Below, piece by piece: positions 38,207-44,422 of a stretch of DNA of 64,000 nucleotides. The notes below the pieces were generated by a model. The model saw nothing but the letters and a program-made list of their open reading frames with translations, was not told the DNA's origin and ran no database searches. Position 1 is the first letter of the stretch, and every line of letters begins with the position of its first letter. Source of the stretch: Kastovskya adunca ATA6-11-RM4 (GTDB lineage Bacteria; Cyanobacteriota; Cyanobacteriia; Cyanobacteriales; Coleofasciculaceae); NCBI GenBank assembly GCA_019359445.1, contig JAHHHJ010000003.1, positions 1 through 64,000 on the forward strand. The letters run 5' to 3'. The position numbers and the translations under genes were made by a program.

Positions 38207-38566
38207 ATGCATCAACGCGCTTCACACACAGACACAGGTCTAGATAAAGCAATGAACCCCGAACAATTTAACCAAATTGTTGAAGCCATTCTCGCGGGTA
38301 AGTACTCTTGGGCTTGTGTTTTGATTCTGCGCTTTTCTGGATACAATCCTTTACACTACATTCCTTACCGCACGTATAACCGCTTGCTCAAAGATAACTG
38401 TCCCCCTCGCCAAAAGCGCCTGAATAAAGCACGTACTTCTGAGCCATCTGAGCAAGCAACCGCTAACGAACGCTGCACTAAAATTAGCGACCTCGCTTAC
38501 TTAGAAGCCGTCAGCGCTCGACACAGTAAAGTTCGAGGTGGTGGTATCGCTGCTTGGTTTCGGTGA
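38207..38566 (+). CDS. hetP: HetP-like protein ending in a double-glycine leader-like sequence
   Basis: Residues 16-65 carry [12 protein letters not shown] and [18 protein letters not shown], then [13 protein letters not shown], which I recognise as the HetP family of heterocyst-commitment regulators. A basic linker follows. The last 27 residues ([10 protein letters not shown]...[12 protein letters not shown]) match the leaders of the secreted peptides downstream (ISDLNYLE...GG). Cleavage after GG would release a peptide of about seven residues. The ATG at 38252 is an alternative start that removes 15 residues. It is 29 bp after the adaptor, so cotranscription is likely. The HetP call rests on memory of the family pattern. 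Confidence 0.75.
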   Translation: MHQRASHTDTGLDKAMNPEQFNQIVEAILAGKYSWACVLILRFSGYNPLHYIPYRTYNRLLKDNCPPRQKRLNKARTSEPSEQATANERCTKISDLAYLEAVSARHSKVRGGGIAAWFR

Positions 38567-38711
38567 TACACACACAACAGAGGACAGGATTATACTAATG
38601 CCCTTTCACAGGTGTTGTGCAATCACGGTATGGGGTGGCAAGAGTCGCCCCATCTCTTCCTTCACCTTCATCTAAATTATCTGTGTAACCACTGAGTGGG
38701 CGATCGCCTTC

Positions 38712-38802
38712 TAATACCAATCCTCTAATTCCCCTCCCCGTGAACACCACCATGGGTTGGGGTGAGGTTCCGACGTCGCCTCTTCATCGGAAATGGGTAT
38801 AA
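38712..38802. repeat. MITE-like dispersed repeat related to 6472-6579
   Basis: The left end TAATACCAATCC and right end GGAAATGGGTATA are imperfect inverted matches and resemble the ends at 6472-6579. Its size is about 91 bp and it has no ORF. Confidence 0.4.
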
Positions 38803-38837
38803 AAATACGTTCAGCATCCTAAATAAAACAATGTCTT

Positions 38838-38867
38838 CCTACCTGCTCCCAAGAGGTAGGTTTTTTT
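38838..38867 (+). terminator. Rho-independent terminator after the HetP-like gene
   Basis: A perfect 7-bp stem CCTACCT/AGGTAGG with a 9-base loop, followed directly by seven T. Confidence 0.8.
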
Positions 38868-39069
38868 GTTAAGTTTGCCGAACTTTAATCAATCCCAAGT
38901 TGCAGCCATTACTTTGACAACAGCTTCTATAAAGCAAATTTCACCCTCTAAATTAAAAGTGCAAAAACCGAAAATAAATACACTGAGTTTTTATGAAATT
39001 TACATGAAGATTACTTAAAGAAATGATGAATTATTTCTAAATTCTCTATATATAAAACTAGAAAGAAAC

Positions 39070-39082
39070 TGCCAAAATGGCA
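39070..39082. promoter_or_regulatory. TGCCA-N3-TGGCA operator candidate, first peptide gene
   Basis: TGCCAAAATGGCA, 78 bp before the ATG at 39161 and 29 bp before the -10-like TAATAC at 39112-39117. It is identical to the copy at 40072-40084, including the following AAC. The position would suit an activator site. Confidence 0.6.
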
Positions 39083-39160
39083 ACATAACCTTTTTGAAAA
39101 AGCTAAATTGTTAATACAAAGATTTTGTATCCATAAAACACTTTTCTTGAGGAAGCAATC

Positions 39161-39388
39161 ATGGTTATTTCCGATCTAAATCATCTAGAAGTTGTTACTG
39201 AAGAGAAAAATATCCTTGGAGGCGGTCGGTTTCGTCGGATTCCTGTAGCAAAAGCAGAGTCAGTAGCAACTGCAGATGCTATTGGTAGCCGTTATACTGA
39301 ATCCTACACGTTCACCAGCGCACAATCTGTTGCAGGTCTTTTCTCTAGCTCCGCCTCCGCATCTTTTGCGGAATCTAGAGGTAACTAG
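39161..39388 (+). CDS. Double-glycine peptide precursor (75 aa)
   Basis: The leader MVISDLNHLEVVTEEKNILGG (residues 1-21) would be cut after GG by the C39 exporter. It leaves a 54-residue core that starts GRFRRIPVAKAES and is rich in Ser and Ala (SVAGLFSSSASASFAES). A purine-rich ribosome site (TTGAGGAAGCA) precedes the ATG. The gene has its own operator candidate, -10 and downstream hairpin, so it looks monocistronic. The leader is shared with the tandem paralogues but the core is not. Its function is unknown; a secreted matrix or signalling peptide is inferred. Confidence 0.8.
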   Translation: MVISDLNHLEVVTEEKNILGGGRFRRIPVAKAESVATADAIGSRYTESYTFTSAQSVAGLFSSSASASFAESRGN

Positions 39389-39417
39389 ATCTAATTTATT
39401 AGGCTTTTTACGCATGA

Positions 39418-39460
39418 AAATCGCTGGAACCTAAACTAACAAAAAGTATTTCAGCGATTT
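39418..39460 (+). terminator. Hairpin after the first peptide gene
   Basis: A perfect 9-bp stem AAATCGCTG (39418-39426) / CAGCGATTT (39452-39460) with a 25-base loop. The T-tract is weak (ATTTCT). Confidence 0.5.
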
Positions 39461-39585
39461 ATTTCTGTTCTATAGCTTGATGATTCCAGCAATCAGGTCT
39501 GCTACTTAGTTTTAGCTAACTCTAACCTCATTCAATTCACCTAAAACTATCCGTATCCCTTAAAAATAAGGTAAGGAGAGACACA

Positions 39586-39861
39586 ATGACTCAACTCAAA
39601 ATAGCCGATATTAACTTCTGTGAAACAGTTCTTCAAGAAGAGGGTGGTATTACAGGAGGTCGCATTACACCTCGTGTTTTCACTGCTGCGGCTACTGCCT
39701 CTGACACATTTCTAGATGCAAGAGCTAATAGAAGTGGAGACCTCGCCAGTGGATTCACCCTGAATCTTTTCGGTCGCGGTAGTGCTGCTTCTGCCGCTGC
39801 TTCCGCAGTCTCCCTCGGCGGTCAGGCATCAGCAAATGCCTATGCTAATGCCAATGAGTAA
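39586..39861 (+). CDS. Double-glycine peptide precursor (91 aa)
   Basis: The leader MTQLKIADINFCETVLQEEG continues GITGG, ending at residue 25, with the ISDLN-like IADIN and a hydrophobic-acidic helix. The core of about 66 residues is rich in Ala, Ser, Gly and Asn (GRGSAASAAASAVSLGGQAS, then ANAYANANE), a low-complexity composition. The ribosome site GTAAGGAGAGACACA precedes the ATG. A long hairpin follows at 39890-39929. Export by the HetC-like protein is inferred from the leader. The function of the core is not known. Confidence 0.78.
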   Translation: MTQLKIADINFCETVLQEEGGITGGRITPRVFTAAATASDTFLDARANRSGDLASGFTLNLFGRGSAASAAASAVSLGGQASANAYANANE

Positions 39862-39889
39862 TGTTTCTTAGCCAAAGCTAAATTGATCA

Positions 39890-39929
39890 AGCTATCAGTG
39901 AAAGCAAATTTGTGCTTTAGCTGATAGCT
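39890..39929 (+). terminator. Long hairpin after the 91-residue peptide gene
   Basis: The outer stem AGCTATCAG/CTGATAGCT and inner stem AAAGCA/TGCTTT form a 40-base structure. A short T-run (ATTTTT) follows a few bases later. Confidence 0.6.
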
Positions 39930-40071
39930 AATGAAATTTTTAAACCTTTAAATTTACTGTCAACAGTTTTACTTGATTCTAACTACTTTTATGTTGTTAG
40001 AAAACTTATTCTATGTTAAAAATTTTTGCCTTTAAAGCAAAATATATAAACAATATTTTTTAAAACTATTA

Positions 40072-40084
40072 TGCCAAAATGGCA
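40072..40084. promoter_or_regulatory. TGCCA-N3-TGGCA operator candidate, tandem peptide array
   Basis: TGCCAAAATGGCA, 75 bp before the ATG at 40160 and 30 bp before the -10-like TAATAT (40115-40120). It has the same sequence and spacing as at 39070-39082. Confidence 0.6.
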
Positions 40085-40159
40085 ACTCTAATCAAAAACA
40101 GATTGCTACATTAGTAATATCAACAAAGAAGTTGATAACTCATAAAAAGGAGCAAGCCA

Positions 40160-40396
40160 ATGATTATTTCCGACTTAAATTATCTCGAAACTGCTTCTGC
40201 TGATGTTGTTGGTGCACATAGTTACAACAGCGTGAATACGACTACTTACAAGCAGGCTTTCGTCAATCAATACTCTGGTGCCTATAGCGAGACATCCGCC
40301 GTCTTCGGTGATGACTACGGCTACAGCTACTACGGTAACTCCTCCAGTGCCTACTCCAACGCTAGTTCTTCTAACTCCTCTTACATCAATCAGTAA
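40160..40396 (+). CDS. Tyr/Ser/Asn-rich secreted peptide precursor, unit 1 (78 aa)
   Basis: The leader MIISDLNYLETASADVVGA (1-19) ends in Gly-Ala, which C39 peptidases also accept in place of Gly-Gly. The core of about 59 residues is nearly free of charged and aliphatic residues and rich in Tyr, Ser and Asn (DDYGYSYYGNSSSAYSNASS). Such composition is seen in prion-like, amyloid-forming or self-adhering matrix proteins. It is the first gene of a four-gene tandem array behind the operator at 40072. The ribosome site AAAGGAGCAAGCC is strong. No cysteine is present. Export is inferred; self-assembly is a hypothesis. Confidence 0.85.
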   Translation: MIISDLNYLETASADVVGAHSYNSVNTTTYKQAFVNQYSGAYSETSAVFGDDYGYSYYGNSSSAYSNASSSNSSYINQ

Positions 40397-40423
40397 AACC
40401 CTCTAAATTAAAGGAGCAAACCA

Positions 40424-40648
40424 ATGATTATTTCCGACTTAAACTACCTCGAAACTGCTTCTGCTGATGTTGTTGGTGGAGATAGTTACAACAGCGTGAA
40501 TTTCTCGACTTACAAGCAGGCTACCGTTATTCAAGACTCTGACGCCTATAGCGAAACATCTGCCTTCTTTAGTGATGGCTACGGCTACGGCTACTCCAAC
40601 GCCTCCTCCAGTGCCTACTCCAACAACTCTTCTTACATCAGCCAATAA
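40424..40648 (+). CDS. Tyr/Ser/Asn-rich secreted peptide precursor, unit 2 (74 aa)
   Basis: The leader is the same as in unit 1 but ends in a true Gly-Gly (ADVVGG, residues 14-19). The core (DSYNSVNFSTYKQATVIQDS, then a YGYGYSNASSSAYSNNSSYI tail) differs from unit 1 mainly by short deletions in the Tyr/Ser/Asn tail. The unit-to-unit DNA identity is high, so duplication is recent. It lies 27 bp after unit 1 with its own ribosome site. Cotranslated dosage of near-identical peptides suggests a structural rather than catalytic role. Confidence 0.85.
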   Translation: MIISDLNYLETASADVVGGDSYNSVNFSTYKQATVIQDSDAYSETSAFFSDGYGYGYSNASSSAYSNNSSYISQ

Positions 40649-40677
40649 ACCCCTTTCTCACTTGAAGGAGCAAACCA

Positions 40678-40896
40678 ATGATTATTTCCGACTTAAACTA
40701 CCTCGAAACTACTTCTGCTGATGTTGTTGGTGCATATAGTTACAACAGCGTGAATTTCTCGACTTACAAGCAGGCTACCGTTATTCAAGACTCTGACGCC
40801 TATAGCAAGACATCTGCGTTCTTCGGTAATAGCTACGGCTACTCCAGCGCCTCCTCCAGTGCCTACTCTAGCAACTCTTCTTACATCAGCCAGTAA
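40678..40896 (+). CDS. Tyr/Ser/Asn-rich secreted peptide precursor, unit 3 (72 aa)
   Basis: The closest relative is unit 2. The leader MIISDLNYLETTSADVVGA ends in Gly-Ala and the core starts YSYNSVNFSTYKQATVIQDS. The tail is shortened to SYGYSSASSSAYSSNSSYIS. The alternation of Gly-Gly and Gly-Ala ends among units could change how efficiently each is processed. The ribosome site and spacer are nearly identical to those of unit 4. Confidence 0.85.
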   Translation: MIISDLNYLETTSADVVGAYSYNSVNFSTYKQATVIQDSDAYSKTSAFFGNSYGYSSASSSAYSSNSSYISQ

Positions 40897-40925
40897 ACCC
40901 CTTTCTCACTTGAAGGAGCAAACCA

Positions 40926-41138
40926 ATGGTTATTTCTGACTTGAACTACCTCGAAACTGCTTCTCCTGATGTTGTTGGTGCTGGCGGTTACAGCAGCTTT
41001 AGCCTCACCGACTTGAACCTCAAAACTGCCTTAGTCAGACAAGACTCGAAAGCTAAGAGCAGTGCTTATGCCGTTTACGGTAATGCTTACTCTAGTGCCT
41101 ACTCTTCCAACTACTCTGTCATCTACCAGTATGACTAA
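40926..41138 (+). CDS. Ser/Tyr-rich secreted peptide precursor, unit 4, diverged (70 aa)
   Basis: The leader MVISDLNYLETASPDVVGAG is conserved but the core has diverged most (GYSSFSLTDLNLKTALVRQD), with a Ser/Tyr tail AYSSAYSSNYSVIYQYD. It carries several Lys and Asp residues that units 1-3 mostly lack. Same strand and spacing as the others. Leader conservation with core drift is the pattern expected for a family under selection for export by one transporter. Confidence 0.83.
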   Translation: MVISDLNYLETASPDVVGAGGYSSFSLTDLNLKTALVRQDSKAKSSAYAVYGNAYSSAYSSNYSVIYQYD

Positions 41139-41202
41139 GTAGTTTAGTGAGGACAAACAGTGTAGAGATGTCCCAGTTTGACTAACAAAATCTAAAGTAT
41201 GG

Positions 41203-41256
41203 AAACCGTAGGAAGCAAAATCAAGGTACCAATGAACCTGATACTTCCTGCGGTTT
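41203..41256 (+). terminator. Long-stem hairpin after the tandem array
   Basis: A 13-bp stem AAACCGTAGGAAG / CTTCCTGCGGTTT with one G-T wobble and a 28-base loop, followed by TTACTTTCT. It lies between the array and the next peptide gene and may terminate or attenuate. Confidence 0.6.
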
Positions 41257-41276
41257 TACTTTCTAAGAGGAAAACA

Positions 41277-41558
41277 ATGAGTTTAATAGTTATTGCTGAA
41301 CTTGATTTTTTAGAAGTTGATTCTAGCAAAAATCAACTCAAAGGCGGTTTTTTATTTCCAAATCAGCCTGCGCGTATACCCTTGCCTTCCTTGAGCGGTA
41401 AAGGAACTGTTGCCTTTAGCGACATTAGCTCTAACCAAAACGGTACTGAAACTCAAATAAGTTCATACAGTGTAGCCGAGGTTTCTCCCAATGCCCAGGA
41501 GGATAGCTTGACTCTTAGTTCTGTATCTTCTTCTTTAATTGTTGTTAATTCGTTTTAG
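41277..41558 (+). CDS. Double-glycine peptide precursor (93 aa)
   Basis: The start ATG at 41277 follows AAGAGGAAAACA; an upstream in-frame ATG at 41199 lies inside the hairpin and is not preferred. The leader MSLIVIAELDFLEVDSSKNQ continues LKGG and ends at residue 24. The core of 69 residues begins FLFPNQPARIPLPSLSG and becomes Ser/Thr-rich (SLTLSSVSSSLIVVNSF). The AELDFLE helix matches SDLNYLE of the other leaders. Its core is unrelated to the tandem peptides. Function unknown. Confidence 0.78.
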   Translation: MSLIVIAELDFLEVDSSKNQLKGGFLFPNQPARIPLPSLSGKGTVAFSDISSNQNGTETQISSYSVAEVSPNAQEDSLTLSSVSSSLIVVNSF

Positions 41559-41616
41559 TTGATTCATCGAAGAGAAAAACGCTTTATTTTGTTTATTGCT
41601 AAGGAAATGAATAGCG

Positions 41617-42228
41617 ATGACTCAGTTAACTCAAAGCGCGTTTTACCTGACTCTGTTTAGCATAGTAACTGCCGTTGTTCCTGCTGCTCAAGCTAATCCC
41701 GTTCATAGTAGTGCGAGTTCTACTTCATCTGCTATCAGCAACAACGGAACTGTGACAGCAACCACGACGACTTCAGCAACAGGCAACGCTACCGCTACGG
41801 CTAACGCCACCGCCACTTCAAACAACTACACGGCTACATCTACCTCTTCTTCTACAGGTGGATTTAGCAACAGCTTGTCTACAGCCACGTCTCCAACTAG
41901 CCTTCCTAGTAGTAGTAGTGCCACTACTGGCTTTTTTCCAACTGCTACCTCTAGCAGTGCGAGTGCAACAGCCTTTACCTCGCCAACTGTAGCGAATACA
42001 ACCAACGCGAGTGCTGTTGCACCTACCATTAACTCTGCTATACCGACAAGCAACTTAAGTTCGCCCAGTACCTTTATTGCTGCCTTTTCCACGCCACCTG
42101 TTCAAGACGGCGATACTAATTTGGCAGCAAACAAGACGGCTAGCGGCAATGCTTCGACTTCTTTAAGAGTAATTGGACCCTATAGCCGCGTTTTCCCAGG
42201 CTTGATTGGTATCGAAGAAGAGCGGTAG
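41617..42228 (+). CDS. Secreted Ser/Thr/Ala-rich low-complexity protein
   Basis: 203 residues. A Sec-type signal peptide (FYLTLFSIVTAVVPAAQA, cut near residue 26) replaces the double-glycine leader. The mature part is mostly Ser, Thr, Ala and Asn (TSATGNATATANATATSNNY, SSSSATTGFF), with a short ordered tail (SLRVIGPYSRVFPGLIGIEEER region). Composition resembles glycosylated or matrix-forming surface proteins. It sits between the peptide genes and the PPIase, so it may be part of the same extracellular material. It has no recognised domain. Confidence 0.72.
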   Translation: MTQLTQSAFYLTLFSIVTAVVPAAQANPVHSSASSTSSAISNNGTVTATTTTSATGNATATANATATSNNYTATSTSSSTGGFSNSLSTATSPTSLPSSSSATTGFFPTATSSSASATAFTSPTVANTTNASAVAPTINSAIPTSNLSSPSTFIAAFSTPPVQDGDTNLAANKTASGNASTSLRVIGPYSRVFPGLIGIEEER

Positions 42229-42387
42229 AATGACTACTAATCAAGGCTACAGCGATCGCCCTAAGACAAGTTTATACTTTGTTTAGCGCTTATCCGATGC
42301 GGTTGACTAACGCAGCCGCATGTTTTCATAGGCGCGAGTCGCTGAATCTACGGAATTCTTTTAGGCAATCAATGGTAGAACGGCAAT

Positions 42388-43125
42388 ATGATCTCTTTGT
42401 CAAAAGAACCGATTCAACCGGAAGAAATTCTCAGTTTTTTGAAAAAAAAAATTTGTTTCAAAGAAATTTGTCAAGAAATTTTACAGCAACAGATCGTTGA
42501 TAGAGTTGCTCAAGAAAAAGGCATAGCAGTAACGCCAGAAGAGATACAAACTGAAGCCGAGCACACTCGTCGAGAAAAGCATTTAGAAAAAGCGTCAGAT
42601 ACTCTGGCTTGGCTAGCCGAGCAGATGATTACACCAGAAGACTGGGAAGCGGGAATCCGCGATCGCCTAATTACTCAGAAATTAGCAGAAGACTTACTTT
42701 CTAAAGAAGTTGAAAAGTATTTTGCACAGAATCGGCTAGATTTCGACCAAGTTTTGCTTTATCAAATTGTTGTTCCTTATGAAAAAATTGCTTACGAACT
42801 TTTTTATCAAATTGAGGAACAAGAAATCAGTTTCTACGAAGCGGCTCACCTTTACGATCTTGATGAAAGACGCAGGCATCAGTGTGGTTATGAAGGAATA
42901 CTTCATCGCTGGAGCTTGAAACCTGACGTAGCCGCCGTAGTTTTTAGTAGCAGTCCAGGGGAAATAACTCGTCCGCTTAAGACAGAGCAGGGATATCATA
43001 TCTTCCTGGTTGAGGAATTTATGGCGGCGGAACTAACACCGCAATTGACAGAAGAAATTCGGCAAACAATGTTTCTTGAGTGGCAAAATAGCGAACTCAA
43101 CTACCTGCTTTACAACCAAAGTTGA
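42388..43125 (+). CDS. Parvulin-type (PpiC/SurA-like) peptidyl-prolyl isomerase
   Basis: 245 residues. A helical SurA-N-like region (about 1-135) is followed by a degenerate parvulin domain at about 145-225. Its end retains the family pattern FSSSPGEITRPLKTEQGYHI and FLVEEF. There is no signal peptide, so it would act in the cytoplasm unless carried by another route. In this locus it may keep the low-complexity precursors unfolded, or help them, before export; this is inferred from position. The start ATG has no strong ribosome site. Isomerase activity cannot be judged from sequence, because several active-site positions look altered. Confidence 0.8.
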   Translation: MISLSKEPIQPEEILSFLKKKICFKEICQEILQQQIVDRVAQEKGIAVTPEEIQTEAEHTRREKHLEKASDTLAWLAEQMITPEDWEAGIRDRLITQKLAEDLLSKEVEKYFAQNRLDFDQVLLYQIVVPYEKIAYELFYQIEEQEISFYEAAHLYDLDERRRHQCGYEGILHRWSLKPDVAAVVFSSSPGEITRPLKTEQGYHIFLVEEFMAAELTPQLTEEIRQTMFLEWQNSELNYLLYNQS

Positions 43126-43192
43126 AGAAAGACTTTAGTTATTCACAATAAACCTAAACTCGTACTACTAATAACACTATAGGAATAGAATT

Positions 43193-43384
43193 ATGGCTCG
43201 CTCCCAAACTGTCAGAAAATGGATAGTTTCCCCGGATGGGAAGGTAATTGTTCAAGCTCACAGTGTGGCTAGTGCTTCTGGCGAGCAGGAAAGCGTTACA
43301 CATCAAGACATTGCCGTTAAGATTAGTATCGATAGCAGTTACAGCCGAAGTAGTAGCTTTAGTTCAGCTTCTAGTCGCAAGTAG
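43193..43384 (+). CDS. Small Ser-rich protein of the peptide locus (63 aa)
   Basis: It begins MARSQTVRKWIVSPDGKVIV and ends in a Ser-rich tail (IDSSYSRSSSFSSASSRK). There is no double-glycine leader or signal peptide. The tail composition resembles the cores of the exported peptides. It lies 67 bp after the PPIase gene. The ribosome site AGGAATAGAATT is moderate. It may be a client of the PPIase or of an unknown export route; no function is recognised. Confidence 0.65.
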   Translation: MARSQTVRKWIVSPDGKVIVQAHSVASASGEQESVTHQDIAVKISIDSSYSRSSSFSSASSRK

Positions 43385-43456
43385 ATGAATTCTACAAAAT
43401 CTTTTTCAATTTCAATCGCCATATAGCAGCTTTAACTCATTCGCGAACAATTGGTA

Positions 43457-43480
43457 AGGGCGTATAGCTATACACCCCTA
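43457..43480. repeat. Imperfect palindrome between convergent genes
   Basis: The core GTATAGCTATAC (43462-43473) is a perfect 12-bp palindrome flanked by AAGGGC and ACCCCT. It is of a type often dispersed in cyanobacteria. It could serve as a terminator for either convergent gene, but lacks a T-run. Confidence 0.4.
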
Positions 43481-43570
43481 CACAGCAACCCTAGGGTTTC
43501 ATGACTCATCTATGGTTGCTACATTCACTGAATTACGGCTACGCAAGAGCCAACATAGACTCTATATTCC

Positions 43571-44422
43571 CTAATTAGCGAATTTCTTTCTTGCCTTTAA
43601 ACCAATGCCTGCTAACCCAAAAGTTAGGAGGAAACCAATGGTAGTTGAAGGCTCAGGAGTCTTCACCGTCACTTGATTTCGCTTTGTTTCAACGAACAGC
43701 AGGTTAGTGGTATTAGCAAACGTTCGAGAGTAGGATGCTTGAATCGAGCCTTGAGTAAATTTTTCCTTACCAGCAGGAGACTCGATCGTGCTGGAACGTC
43801 CAAGAGTCATGTAGGTATTTTGTTGAGTGGTTATAAAATCGCTATTACCCTTAGTATCTACTTTACCCGCAAGTAAAAATGAATCTAGGAGGGTTCCGCT
43901 GTCACCGTCAACTATCTGGAATGACACCTCTCCTGAGGCAGTAGCACGCTCTGAATCTAAGTCGTCAACTTCTGCCGTCAGCCCCAGAAACGCTAAGAAG
44001 TTAAACGCGAAGGTTTCGCCAGGATTGATTAAAAAGTTTCCCAGCACCCTTGCTTCGCTTTGTGCCAAACCAAAGTAGTTGGTTCCTTCTCCCTCTGCAA
44101 AACTTGATGAGCCATTGCAAGCCGCAGGAGTTGTTAGTTTTCTCTCTAGACTACAAGGTAGAGAGAATGAAGGAGCGCTGACAAAAATAGCATCGGCGCT
44201 AGCGTCAGTCACCACTGAGGAACCAGCACTCGCGATCGCTAAAGTATCTGTATCAGTTGTTGTCTGAGTGCCTAACGGACTTTGGTTAAAGTTAACTTCA
44301 AAACTACCTGTCGATGAGGCAAAGGTTGCTGCTTGGCTAGGAGAAGCAACAAGCGTAGAGGTAGCTACTAGGGGGGCGCAGAATAGTAAGACTTTTTTTC
44401 CTATTCCAACCTGAATTTTCAT
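43571..44422 (-). CDS. PEP-CTERM exported protein
   Basis: I start at ATG 44422, preceded by the ribosome site GAGGAGAGACGA. The signal peptide ends at PSQA near residue 31. A secreted beta-rich domain with two cysteines follows. The C terminus has PEPSTT, a membrane helix (IGFLLTFGLAGIGL) and basic residues KARKKFAN, the sorting signal recognised by exosortase. Exosortase-processed proteins usually join extracellular polysaccharide or biofilm material. This fits next to the secreted-peptide locus but it is convergent with it, so no operon link exists. The ligand or function of the main domain is unknown. Confidence 0.85.
   Translation of the reverse strand: MKIQVGIGKKVLLFCAPLVATSTLVASPSQAATFASSTGSFEVNFNQSPLGTQTTTDTDTLAIASAGSSVVTDASADAIFVSAPSFSLPCSLERKLTTPAACNGSSSFAEGEGTNYFGLAQSEARVLGNFLINPGETFAFNFLAFLGLTAEVDDLDSERATASGEVSFQIVDGDSGTLLDSFLLAGKVDTKGNSDFITTQQNTYMTLGRSSTIESPAGKEKFTQGSIQASYSRTFANTTNLLFVETKRNQVTVKTPEPSTTIGFLLTFGLAGIGLKARKKFAN

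Larger units (their letters stand above)
38567..39160. other. Intergenic region before the peptide genes
   Basis: 594 bp without a supported ORF. It holds a MITE-like repeat (38712-38802), a strong terminator (38838-38867) and an operator candidate (39070-39082) before the first peptide gene. The exporter-side operon therefore seems to end here, with a separate transcription unit starting after it. Confidence 0.55.
40140..41138 (+). repeat. Tandem array of four peptide-gene duplicates (about 250 bp each)
   Basis: Units start near 40140, 40404, 40658 and 40906. Each has the ribosome site AAGGAGCAARCCA, the same leader and a diverging core. Between units 2, 3 and 4 the spacers are almost identical (CCCCTTTCTCACTTGAAGGA). 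There is no terminator between units, so one transcript probably covers all four. Confidence 0.85.

Noticed and set aside
38207-38566. PatS-like RGSGR inhibitor peptide
   Set aside because: The tail is [10 protein letters not shown], not RGSGR or a close variant. Resemblance is limited to RG-x-G, so I do not claim an inhibitor.
32876-38566. Proof that the organism forms heterocysts
   Set aside because: HetC and HetP relatives also occur in non-heterocystous cyanobacteria, so their presence here is not decisive.
40140-41138. CRISPR-like regular repeats
   Set aside because: The repeat period is about 250 bp and every unit is an open reading frame with a ribosome site. There are no short direct repeats separated by unique spacers.
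40160-43384. Lanthipeptide, cyanobactin or other modified-peptide cluster
   Set aside because: No modification enzyme (LanM, YcaO, radical SAM or protease of that type) is nearby, and cores lack Cys.
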